From AC-32 sp963765785 (lineage in GTDB: Bacteria; Actinomycetota; Thermoleophilia; Gaiellales; Gaiellaceae), in assembly GCA_963765785.1 (NCBI GenBank), contig CAVXXW010000009.1:434001-498000 (forward strand): a DNA stretch of 64,000 nucleotides, written 5' to 3'. The position numbers were made by a program, and so were the translations under genes. Each line of letters starts with the position of its first letter. Positions within the stretch are counted from its first letter, which is position 1. The notes beneath the pieces are model-generated. The model was not told the DNA's origin and did no database searches. It saw only the letters and a program-made list of their open reading frames with translations. This document shows, piece after piece, positions 56,625 to 64,000 of the stretch.

Positions 56625-59600
56625 CCTGCACCTCCGCTGAGGTCGTGTCCCGGCTCGAGCCGCTGACGGGCGCGCTCCGCCGAGACCAGGTTCCCCTTTT
56701 CCTCGAAGAGATCGATTGCCGAGCGCACCGCATCCTGCGCGTCCTCGGCGCGGCCGGCGGCGTCGAGGACCTCCGCCAGGTCGACGAGCGCGTCGGCGTG
56801 GTAGGTCAGGAAGTCCGTGCCCGCGGCGAGCTCGACCGCCTCGCGCGCCAGCGCGTCCGCCTCGTACGTCTCGCCCCGCCGCGCCAGGACCTTCGCCTTG
56901 ACGCCGCGCCAGACGATCTGCGCCGAGACGTCCTCGCCGGACGCGGTGACGCGGCTGAGCGTCGCTGCCTCCTCTGCGTCGTCGAGCCGTCCCTGCTCGT
57001 ACAGCGCCTGCGCGAGCATCGCGGCCGTCGACGAGAGCAGCGCTTTCTCGCCCATCTGCTCGAGTGTGCCGAGCGCCGTCCGCAGGCGCTCTTCGGCGAT
57101 CTCCGGGCGGCCGGCGAGCATCTCGACCAGGGCCTCCGGCTGTGCGAGGCCGCCCGAGTAGACGCGGCCCGGCTCGTCCAGGTCGGGGCTGTCCGCGAGC
57201 AGCGAGCGGGCCACGTCGAGCTCGCCGCGCATCGCGTGGAGCGCCGCCAACGGATACAGCGTCTCGGCGTAGGCCACGGGGCTTCGGCGGACCCGCTCGC
57301 CGATCTTCGTGCAGCTCTCGATGCCCTCGTCCACCGGCGTCGGGCCGTAGAGGGCGGCGCTCACGCGCCAGTCGAGGATCTCGAACAGCTCCCGCTCTTC
57401 CCCGCCGCGCTCGGCGTGAAGGGCGGCGCGCCGCCAGCACCCGTCCGCCGCGGCGACGCAGCCGTGGATCCACTCGACCGCCGCCTTGAGACCCCACGCA
57501 CGGCTCTGGCCGAGCTCGTCGTCGTTCAGCTCGAAGACCTCGAGGGCGTCGTCGGCAACGTCCTGCACGCCGGCGATCGCGCCTTCGGCCTGCAGCCGTA
57601 CGAACTGCTGCTCGACGCGGGCGCGGGCGCGTAGCAGGTCGTCGCCGTCCACGTGGTCGATCGCCTCCTGGAGGACGCGGTCGGCGTCGGCGAGGCGCCC
57701 ACCCTCGAACAGCGCCGCGCCGAGGGCGGGAAGGACCCCGAGCCGGTCCGGGTCGTCCGGCGGCAGGAGTGATGCGGCCCGCTCCAGCAGGCCGATCGCC
57801 GCGTGCGGGTCGCCGCCGATGAGCACCTTCTGGGCAGCCGCCTCGAGCCGCGCCTGCGCGAGCACGGCGAGCTCGCGCTCCCGCGGCCCTGCGAGCCCGA
57901 GCTGAGCGCGGCAGCGGTACGCCTGCTCCAGGTGGTGGCCGATCACCTCGTCCTCGGCGTTCTCGGCGCTGAGCCGGTCGGCGAGCCGCTCGTGCAGGTC
58001 GGCGCAGCGCTCCTTCGGCACGCCCTCGTAGACGGCCTCTCTGATCAGCACGTGGCTGAAGCGGAACGCGTCCTCGCCTGCGAACGCGGCCGGGTCGGGC
58101 TGAATCAACTGGCGGCGTACGAGCGCCATCAGGTGCTGGCCGAGGCGCGAGTGCTCGTGCTGAGGCAGGAGGCCCGCGACCGTGCTCCAGCGGAAGTTCC
58201 GGCCTTCGACGGACGCGTGCTCGAGCACCGTGCGCTCGGCCGGGTCGAGCCCCGCGACGCGCGCGGTGAGGACGGCCTGCACGTTCGGCGGCAGGCTTCC
58301 GCCGCCGGCCTCGGCCCTCGTGGCGACGAGCTGCTCGAGGAAGAGCGGGTTGCCCTCGGCGGTCTGGACGATCTCCGCCGCGTCGTCCGCGCCGAGCTCG
58401 CCGTCGCCGATCGAGCGCACGAGCCGCTGCGCCTCGTCGTCGTCGAGGGCGCCGAGCTGCACGACCTCGCGCAACCCGCTGCGGACGATCCACGACGGGC
58501 GCGTCTCGTACAGCTCCCCGCGGGCAAGGCAGAGCACGAAGATCGCCGCCCCGGACGAGAAGCCGACGAGGTACTCGAGCAGGTCGAGCAGCAGCGGCTC
58601 GCCCCAGTGGAGGTCGTCGACGACGGCCACGAGCGGCCGCTCACGCGCCGCCGCTTCGAACAGCCGCCGGAACGCCCAGAACGTCTCCTCGGCCGTCGCC
58701 GTGTCGCGCGAGCGGCCCATCGTCGCGCGGACGCGCCTGGTGACGAGCTCGGCCTCCTCGGGCGAGTCGATCAGCTCAGCGATCCGAAGGTCGGGGTCCT
58801 CGCCGGCGAGCTCCAGGACGATCTCGACGAGCGCGTGGTAGGTGATCGCCTCGCCGTACGAGAGGCAGCGGCCGACGGCGATCGTCGCCGAGTCGCCGAT
58901 CTCGCGGAGCAGCTCCTCGGCGAGGCGCGACTTTCCCATTCCGGCGGACCCGGTGATCGTGCAGAGCAGGCACGACCGCTCGCTGCGGGTACGGTCGAAC
59001 GCCGCGCGGAGCGTCTGCAGCTCGCGCGTGCGCCCGACGAACGGCGTGGCCTCGTGCCCGGGCCGTACCTGGCCGTCCGCCAGCTCCAGCAGCCGCCACG
59101 CGTGCACCTTCGCGCGGCGCCCTTTGACCGTGAGCGGCTCGAGGCGCTCGGCCCGGACCGCTCCCTCGGTCAACCGGTAGGTCCGCTCGCCCAGCAAGAT
59201 CTCGCCCGGGTCGGCGAGCTGCTCGAGTCGAGCCGCCACGTTGACGGCGTCACCCGTCGCGAACGTCTCGCGCCCGCCGCCTGCGCCGACGAACAGGTCG
59301 CCCGAGTTGACCGCGAGCTTGACGTCGAGCTCGATTCCGCTCTGCGCGAGCTCGTCCCGCAGGCGCCAGACGGAGTCGCGCAGCTCGACGGCGGCGCGCA
59401 GGGCCCGCAGCGCGTCGTCCTCGTGAAGCTCGTCCATGCCGAAGAAGCCGACGATCGCGTCGCCGATGAACTTCTCGACCGTGCCGCCGTGGTGCTCGAG
59501 AATCTCGCGGGCGTCCTGCGAGTAGCGCTCGAGGATCCCATGCACCGACTCGGGGTCGAGCTGCTCGCCAAGCGAGGTCGAGTCGACTACGTCCGCGAAG

Positions 59601-60418
59601 ACGATCGTCGCCGGCCGGCGTGCCCGCACCGGTTCCTCCGGCGCGACGGCCGCGACCGGCGGTGCCGCCGATGCCGCTGGAGCCGGCTCGAGCCCAGGAT
59701 CGTGGCTCAGGATCCGCCGCTCGAGCTCGCGCAGCTCCGCGCCCGGCTCGAGCCCGAGCTCGTCGTCCAGGAGCGTGCGCGTCTCGCGGTAGAGGTCGAG
59801 GGCCTCGCTCTGCCGCCCGGCGGCGAACAGCGCCCGCATCAACTGGGCGCGCAGCCGCTCGCGGAACGGGTGCTCGGCGACCAGCGCGCGCAGCTCCGAG
59901 ACGACGTCGCGCTCGTGGCCGCGCCCGAGGTCGGCCTCGATCCGGTCCTCGACCGTCTGCAGCCGTGCCTCGTCGAGGCGGTCGGCCTCGCGCCTGAGCG
60001 GCGCGCCCGCCAGCCCTCCCAGGGCGGGCCCGCGCCAGAGCGCGAGCGCCTCGCTCAGGAGCGTCGCAGCGCGCTCCCAGTCGGCGCCGCTCAGGGCCGA
60101 CCGGCCCTCGTCCGCGAGCTGCTCGAAACGCGTGGCGTCGAGGCGATCGCCGTCGAGCAGCAGCGCGTAGCCGCCCGACCGGGTCTCGATCGCGCCGGGG
60201 AGCAGCCGCCGCAGCCGCGAGACGTAGACCTGCACCGTCTTGGCCGCGGTCTCGGGCGGCGTCTCCCAGACCTCCTCGACCAATCGGTCGAGCGGGACCG
60301 TCCTCCCAGCGTGCAGCAGCAGCGAGCCGAGCACCGTCTGCTGCCTGGTTCCGCCGAGCGAAAGCGGGTGCCCGCTGTCGTCGAGCACCTCGAGCGACCC
60401 CAGGACCCGGTACTCCAT
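56621..60418 (-). CDS. SARP/BTAD regulator fused to class III cyclase, AAA ATPase and TPR
   Basis: A 1265-residue protein. Residues 1-90 form an OmpR-like winged helix (VLGSLEVLDDSGHPLSLGGT), 95-245 a BTAD domain, 268-430 a class III cyclase with metal aspartates D276 (VFADVVDST) and IGDAIVGFFG plus VNVAARLEQ, 465-750 a STAND AAA ATPase (FVGRTRELQTL, Walker A GSAGMGKSRLAEE, Walker B VAVVDDLHWGEPLL), and the rest TPR-like repeats. It thus joins DNA binding, cyclic-nucleotide synthesis and an ATP switch in one chain. GGGGAGGAGC precedes the ATG. Coupled to the small gene at 56238. Confidence 0.92.
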   Translation of the reverse strand: MEYRVLGSLEVLDDSGHPLSLGGTRQQTVLGSLLLHAGRTVPLDRLVEEVWETPPETAAKTVQVYVSRLRRLLPGAIETRSGGYALLLDGDRLDATRFEQLADEGRSALSGADWERAATLLSEALALWRGPALGGLAGAPLRREADRLDEARLQTVEDRIEADLGRGHERDVVSELRALVAEHPFRERLRAQLMRALFAAGRQSEALDLYRETRTLLDDELGLEPGAELRELERRILSHDPGLEPAPAASAAPPVAAVAPEEPVRARRPATIVFADVVDSTSLGEQLDPESVHGILERYSQDAREILEHHGGTVEKFIGDAIVGFFGMDELHEDDALRALRAAVELRDSVWRLRDELAQSGIELDVKLAVNSGDLFVGAGGGRETFATGDAVNVAARLEQLADPGEILLGERTYRLTEGAVRAERLEPLTVKGRRAKVHAWRLLELADGQVRPGHEATPFVGRTRELQTLRAAFDRTRSERSCLLCTITGSAGMGKSRLAEELLREIGDSATIAVGRCLSYGEAITYHALVEIVLELAGEDPDLRIAELIDSPEEAELVTRRVRATMGRSRDTATAEETFWAFRRLFEAAARERPLVAVVDDLHWGEPLLLDLLEYLVGFSSGAAIFVLCLARGELYETRPSWIVRSGLREVVQLGALDDDEAQRLVRSIGDGELGADDAAEIVQTAEGNPLFLEQLVATRAEAGGGSLPPNVQAVLTARVAGLDPAERTVLEHASVEGRNFRWSTVAGLLPQHEHSRLGQHLMALVRRQLIQPDPAAFAGEDAFRFSHVLIREAVYEGVPKERCADLHERLADRLSAENAEDEVIGHHLEQAYRCRAQLGLAGPRERELAVLAQARLEAAAQKVLIGGDPHAAIGLLERAASLLPPDDPDRLGVLPALGAALFEGGRLADADRVLQEAIDHVDGDDLLRARARVEQQFVRLQAEGAIAGVQDVADDALEVFELNDDELGQSRAWGLKAAVEWIHGCVAAADGCWRRAALHAERGGEERELFEILDWRVSAALYGPTPVDEGIESCTKIGERVRRSPVAYAETLYPLAALHAMRGELDVARSLLADSPDLDEPGRVYSGGLAQPEALVEMLAGRPEIAEERLRTALGTLEQMGEKALLSSTAAMLAQALYEQGRLDDAEEAATLSRVTASGEDVSAQIVWRGVKAKVLARRGETYEADALAREAVELAAGTDFLTYHADALVDLAEVLDAAGRAEDAQDAVRSAIDLFEEKGNLVSAERARQRLEPGHDLSGGAG

Positions 60419-60488
60419 TGCTCCTCCCCGCGGCTTCCCTGCGGCGACCGTAGCACCGAAAACGGGCTGCTTCCAGGGATTGCCCCTC

Positions 60489-60494
60489 TACACT
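60489..60494 (+). promoter_or_regulatory. -10 box of the cDPG operon
   Basis: TACACT ends 6 bases before the ATG at 60501. It lies 71 bases from the divergent BTAD/cyclase start. Confidence 0.6.
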
Positions 60495-60500
60495 TCGGCC

Positions 60501-61307
60501 ATGCCGAACGGCAGCAACGGCGCCTTCACGATCGCGCAGATCTCCGACATCCACTGCGGGGGCCAGTACTTCGTGCCCAACCTGATGGAGCGCGCCATCA
60601 CCGAGATCAACGAGCTGAACCCGGACATCGTCATCTGCTCGGGCGACCTGACCACGTTCGGCTTCAAGCACGAGTACGCAATGGCGAAGGGGTACCTCGA
60701 CCGGATCGAGTGCGACGCGTTCGTCGTTATCCCGGGCAACCACGACTCCCGAAACGTCGGCTACGTCCACTTCGAGGAGCTGTTCGGCGAGCGCAACTCG
60801 GTCCTGCGCAAGGGCGGCGTGACCGTCGTCGCCGTCGACTCGACCGAGCCCGACCTCGACCACGGCCAGATCGGGCGCGGGCGCTACCGCTGGATCGAGG
60901 AGCAGTTCTCGGGCGAGTCCGACCTGCGGATCTTCGTGCTCCACCACCACCTGCTGCCGGTGCCCGGCACCGGGCGCGAGCGCAACGTCGTCTACGACGC
61001 GGGCGACTGCATCGAGTGCCTGCAGCGCGCCGGAGTCGACCTGGTGCTCTCGGGTCACAAGCACGTGCCGTACGCGTGGCGGCTCGAGAACCTGTTCGTC
61101 GTCAACGCGGGCACCGTCTCGTCGCAGCGGCTGCGCGGCAAGACGAGGCCCTGTTACAACGTGATCGAGGTCAGCGACCGCCACGTGGACGTCTGGCGCA
61201 AGTACCCGTTCCACGGGCAGGAGCGCATCATCCAGTTCTCCACGGAGACGCGCGCGTTCGAGAAGTACACGACGCGGATCGAAGACGAGGTCACGGCGAG
61301 GAGCTGA
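60501..61307 (+). CDS. Calcineurin-like metallophosphoesterase
   Basis: A 268-residue phosphoesterase with all five metal motifs: QISDIHCGG, ICSGDLTTFG, VIPGNHDSRN, VLHHHLLPV and LSGHKHVPY. The domain resembles CpdA-type cyclic-nucleotide phosphodiesterases. It is the first gene of an operon with cyclic 2,3-diphosphoglycerate synthetase (overlap TGATG), so hydrolysis of that cyclic phosphodiester is a tempting inference; cAMP is the alternative, given the divergent cyclase gene. Confidence 0.88.
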   Translation: MPNGSNGAFTIAQISDIHCGGQYFVPNLMERAITEINELNPDIVICSGDLTTFGFKHEYAMAKGYLDRIECDAFVVIPGNHDSRNVGYVHFEELFGERNSVLRKGGVTVVAVDSTEPDLDHGQIGRGRYRWIEEQFSGESDLRIFVLHHHLLPVPGTGRERNVVYDAGDCIECLQRAGVDLVLSGHKHVPYAWRLENLFVVNAGTVSSQRLRGKTRPCYNVIEVSDRHVDVWRKYPFHGQERIIQFSTETRAFEKYTTRIEDEVTARS

Positions 61308-62560
61308 TGCGCGCGCTCGGGATCGTCGACGGTGAGCACTATCCGCCCGTCGTGCGCGACGCCCTCGGTGCGCTGCCGTACGAGTTCGTCGCGGTCTGGC
61401 TCGCGGGCGGCACCGAGAAGCTGCGCGGCGGCGAGGACTACGGTGTGCCCGTGGTCGACTCGCTCGAGGGCGCGCTGGCCGAGCTCGACCCTGCCCTCGT
61501 CGTCGACCTCTCGGACGAGCCGGTGCTCGGCCCGCGCGAGCGGTTCCGCGTCGCGAGCCGCGTGCTCGCACTCGGGCTGCCGTACGAGGGGCCCGACTTC
61601 CGCTTCGACCCGCCGGCGCTCCCGCCGTTTGGGCGCCCGGCGCTGTCGGTCGTCGGCACCGGCAAGCGAGTCGGCAAGACGGCCGTCACCGGGCACTTGG
61701 TGCGGCTGCTCGCGCGCGACCGCGACGTGGTCGTCGTCGCGATGGGCCGCGGCGGGCCGCCGGAGCCGGAGGTCGCGGAGGTGCAGCCGACGGTCGAGGC
61801 GCTGGTCGAGCTCTCGCGAGCGGGCCGCCACGCCGCCTCCGACTACCTCGAGACCGCGGCGCTCGCGGGCGTCGTGACGATCGGCTGCCGGCGCTGCGGC
61901 GGCGGCTTCGCCGGGACGCCTGGCGAGTCGAACGTCCTCGCCGGAGCCGCGCTCGCCGCCGAGCGCGAGCCCGACCTGGTCGTCTTCGACGGCAGCGGCG
62001 CCGCGATCCCGCCGGTCGAGACCGACGCTCGAATCCTGGTCACGAGCACCGCTCAGCGCGACGTGGCGACCGAGTACCTGAACGCGTACCGGATTCTCGT
62101 CTCCGACCTCGTCGTCGTGACCGGCGGCCTCGACCAGGAGCTGGTCGAGGCGATCCACGCCGTCAAGGAGGTGCCGGTCGTGCCGGTCGAGCTGCGGCCG
62201 CGGCCAGTCGCGGCGGTGATCGGCAAGCGCGTCGCGTATTTCTCGACCGCTCCCGCCGCGGCGCACGAGGCGATCGGGCGGCACCTGAGCGAGGAGCTTG
62301 GCGCCGAGGTCGTGCTCGTGAGCGGCAACCTCGCCCGCCGTGACGCGCTGCGCGAGGAGCTCGCGCACGTCGATGCGGAGCTGTACCTCGTCGAGATCAA
62401 GGCGGCCGCGATCGACGTCGTCGCCGAGGCCGCGCTCGAGCGCGGGGTGGAGGTGGTCTTCGCCGATAACGAGCTCGTGCCGGTCGGCGTGCTCGACCTG
62501 GACACGGAGCTGATCCGGCTCGCCGACCAGGCAATCGCGCGCGAGGCGGTGGCACCGTGA
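61307..62560 (+). CDS. Cyclic 2,3-diphosphoglycerate synthetase
   Basis: A 417-residue ATP-dependent enzyme that closes 2,3-bisphosphoglycerate into the cyclic trianhydride-like cDPG. N-terminal MRALGIVDGEHYPPVVRDAL, the P-loop VVGTGKRVGKTAVTG, GRGGPPEPE, SDYLETAALAGVVTIGCRRC and GESNVLAGA match what I recall of methanogen cDPG synthetases. The next gene encodes the enzyme that makes its substrate, which strongly supports the call. It overlaps both neighbours (TGATG, GTGA). Confidence 0.87.
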   Translation: MRALGIVDGEHYPPVVRDALGALPYEFVAVWLAGGTEKLRGGEDYGVPVVDSLEGALAELDPALVVDLSDEPVLGPRERFRVASRVLALGLPYEGPDFRFDPPALPPFGRPALSVVGTGKRVGKTAVTGHLVRLLARDRDVVVVAMGRGGPPEPEVAEVQPTVEALVELSRAGRHAASDYLETAALAGVVTIGCRRCGGGFAGTPGESNVLAGAALAAEREPDLVVFDGSGAAIPPVETDARILVTSTAQRDVATEYLNAYRILVSDLVVVTGGLDQELVEAIHAVKEVPVVPVELRPRPVAAVIGKRVAYFSTAPAAAHEAIGRHLSEELGAEVVLVSGNLARRDALREELAHVDAELYLVEIKAAAIDVVAEAALERGVEVVFADNELVPVGVLDLDTELIRLADQAIAREAVAP

Positions 62561-63468
62561 CCGACCGCCGGCACCGCAGGCCGCTCCCGCTCGGGGGCGA
62601 GGACGGCCTGCCGTTCTCGAAGGGCCTGATGGCACGCGCGCTGATGAACGCCGGCATCTCGACCGACCGCGCCTACGAGATCGCCATCGCCGCCGAGCAG
62701 GACATCGGCGCGACCGGCCGCGACGCCATCTCGCTCGAGCGGCTCGAGGAGATCGCCCACGGCGCGCTCGGCGAGGAGGACGGCCGCAATGCGATGCGCC
62801 GCCTCCGGCGCTTCCAGGACCTCTACGAGCTCGACCTGCCGATCATCCTGCTTGTCGGCGGCGCGACCGGCACCGGCAAGTCGACCCTCGCCACGGACGT
62901 CGCCTACCGGCTCGGCATCACGCGCGTGACCTCGACCGACTTCGTCCGCCAGACGATGCGGGCCTTCTTCTCGCGCGAGTTCATGCCGTCGATCCATTTC
63001 TCGAGCTTCGAGGCCGGGCGCGCGATGGCCGACGAGGACGCCGACCCGAGCGAGGCTGTGCTCGACGGTTTCCTCGAGCAGACGCGCGACGTGCTGGTCG
63101 GCGTCACGGCCGCAATCGACCGCGCGCTGCAAGAGGGCTGGTCGATGGTGCTCGAGGGCGTGCACCTGGTGCCCGGGATGCTGCCGCCGATCGAGAACGC
63201 GCTCGTCGTGCAGTGCGTGCTCGCGATCAACGACGCGGAGGCGCACGCGAGCCACTTCTGGATCCGCGACACCGACTCCGAGGGCGTGCGGCCGTACGAG
63301 AAGTACCTCGACTCGTTCGACGACATCAGGCTCGTCCAGGCGTACATTCTCGGCCGAGCGCGCAAGAACGAGGTGCCAGTGATCGAGAACGGCAACATCG
63401 AGGAGGCCATTGCAGAGGTGATGGAGCTCGTCCTCACGGCGGCCGAGCCGCTACAGGTGCAGTCGTGA
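62557..63468 (+). CDS. 2-phosphoglycerate kinase
   Basis: A 303-residue kinase that phosphorylates 2-phosphoglycerate to 2,3-bisphosphoglycerate. An N-terminal ATP-cone-like segment (LPFSKGLMARALMNAGISTD) is followed by the kinase domain with P-loop LLVGGATGTGKSTLATDVAYR, GITRVTSTDFVRQTMRAFFS, LEGVHLVPGM and FIRDTDS-like HFWIRDTDS. This domain order is that of the methanogen enzyme. GTG start overlapping the synthetase gene; stop overlapping the glpX start. Confidence 0.9.
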   Translation: MTDRRHRRPLPLGGEDGLPFSKGLMARALMNAGISTDRAYEIAIAAEQDIGATGRDAISLERLEEIAHGALGEEDGRNAMRRLRRFQDLYELDLPIILLVGGATGTGKSTLATDVAYRLGITRVTSTDFVRQTMRAFFSREFMPSIHFSSFEAGRAMADEDADPSEAVLDGFLEQTRDVLVGVTAAIDRALQEGWSMVLEGVHLVPGMLPPIENALVVQCVLAINDAEAHASHFWIRDTDSEGVRPYEKYLDSFDDIRLVQAYILGRARKNEVPVIENGNIEEAIAEVMELVLTAAEPLQVQS

Positions 63469-64000
63469 CGCAGACCGAGGCGGCGCGCGGCTCGTCACCT
63501 GAGAACCCACAGGACCGCTTCTGCCTCTGCGAGAGCTATGCGCGCGTGACCGAGCGGGCCGCTCTCGCCGGCGCGCGCTGGCTCGGGCGCGCCGAGCAGG
63601 ACACGGCCGAGGAGGATGCGGCAACCGCGATGCGGCTCGCGCTAGAGCAGCTGCCGATCGACGGGCACGTCGTGATCGGTGCGGGCGAGGAAGGCGCGCA
63701 GCTGGCGGCGGGCACGCGCCTCGGCGCGGGTGGGGTGGAGGTCGACCTCGCGCTCGACCCGCTCGAGGGGCGCGGCGTCGTCGCGCGCGGCGGCTACGGC
63801 GCGATGTCGATGGTCGCCGTCGGGGATCCGGGCTCGTTCCAGCGGCTGCCCGACATGTACATGCGGAAGATGGCCGTCGGCCCCAAGGCGCGCGGCTCGA
63901 TCGACCTGAAGAAGCCGGTCGGCGACAACATCCGCGCGATCGCCGACGCCTTCGGCCGGATGGTCAACGACATCACGACGATCGTGCTCGACCGGCCACG
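63465..64000 (+). CDS. glpX: Fructose-1,6-bisphosphatase class II, GlpX (C-terminus cut by window edge)
   Basis: The 178 visible codons include GEEGAQLAAGTRLG, EVDLALDPLEGRGVVARGGY (metal-binding DPLEG), DMYMRKMAVGP and GSIDLKKPVGDNIRAIADAFG, the GlpX signature. It hydrolyses fructose 1,6-bisphosphate in gluconeogenesis. GTG start, overlapping the stop of the 2-phosphoglycerate kinase gene (GTGA). Its place in the operon ties cDPG production to gluconeogenic flux. Confidence 0.94.
   Translation, partial: MTQTEAARGSSPENPQDRFCLCESYARVTERAALAGARWLGRAEQDTAEEDAATAMRLALEQLPIDGHVVIGAGEEGAQLAAGTRLGAGGVEVDLALDPLEGRGVVARGGYGAMSMVAVGDPGSFQRLPDMYMRKMAVGPKARGSIDLKKPVGDNIRAIADAFGRMVNDITTIVLDRP

Noticed and set aside
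57803..61306. Very long plus-strand frame that would extend the cDPG synthetase by more than 1100 residues
   Set aside because: The extension runs antisense through the BTAD/cyclase gene and through the phosphoesterase gene in another frame, and looks like shadow sequence. The ATG at 61307 gives a normal protein.
1..64000. CRISPR arrays, rRNA and tRNA genes
   Set aside because: I looked for regularly spaced repeats, a GGTTCGAATCC-type T arm and rRNA-like stretches and found none. A covariance-model scan would be more sensitive for tRNA.

Overview
The window is high-GC DNA (about 70 percent) with dense GTG/ATG-started genes, ATGA/GTGA stop-start overlaps and many TANNNT boxes about 6 nt before start codons. 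Together with the gene content (pdxT-yebC-ruvCAB, BTAD/class III cyclase/AAA proteins, CcmE with a CxxxY motif, IS110) this suggests an Actinomycetota genome. A Thermoleophilia (Gaiella-like) bacterium is my best guess from remembered protein resemblance; it is inference, not a search result. No rRNA, tRNA or CRISPR array was seen.

Layout. 1-5.1 kb: an FAD oxidoreductase (cut by the left edge) coupled to a cyclic-nucleotide-binding-like protein, a membrane protein coupled to a three-domain peptidoglycan hydrolase, and pdxS. 5.2-19.5 kb: an accessory stretch of many short, mostly solitary enzymes (VOC, cupin, SRPBCC, GFA, GNAT, SDR, RibD-type reductase, isochorismatase, RidA, kinases), one IS110 transposase, one deleted GFA copy, a frameshifted SDR and a family of short same-strand intergenic repeats. 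19.5-23.8 kb: an APH(6)-type kinase, a secreted protein and a response regulator/histidine kinase pair. 23.9-29.8 kb: pdxT-yebC and ruvCAB, separated by a decayed secreted-protein gene, a GNAT gene and a D,D-carboxypeptidase. 29.8-34.9 kb: ArsR/SRPBCC with a double palindromic operator, two beta-propeller proteins and a MocR-type regulator. 35-39.3 kb: recJ and a bifunctional Rel. 39.6-43.0 kb: a sulfatase-type membrane enzyme, a NoeA-like methyltransferase and an overlapping 51-residue protein in one operon. 43-47 kb: free methionine sulfoxide reductase, thioesterase, a secreted anchored protein, LysR, and a phosphohexomutase interrupted by a one-base frameshift. 47.1-60.4 kb: two large cyclase/AAA/TPR signalling proteins bracketing cytochrome c maturation genes, an Nramp transporter with a candidate metal operator, hpt and small genes. 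60.5-64 kb: an operon of metallophosphoesterase, cyclic 2,3-diphosphoglycerate synthetase, 2-phosphoglycerate kinase and class II fructose bisphosphatase (cut by the right edge).

How the parts work together. The clearest pathway unit is the last operon: 2-phosphoglycerate kinase makes 2,3-bisphosphoglycerate, the synthetase cyclises it, and the fructose bisphosphatase links this to gluconeogenesis; the phosphoesterase may be a turnover enzyme (inference). PdxS and PdxT make pyridoxal phosphate together although their genes lie 19 kb apart. Nucleotide signalling is a theme: Rel plus two apparently competent class III cyclases, and a cyclic-nucleotide-fold protein whose phosphate-binding arginine is missing. 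Several genes carry lesions (SDR, phosphohexomutase, a repeat protein, GFA, M23 peptidase, secreted protein). The single-base ones could be sequencing errors; the deletions and the triple-lesion gene are better explained by decay.
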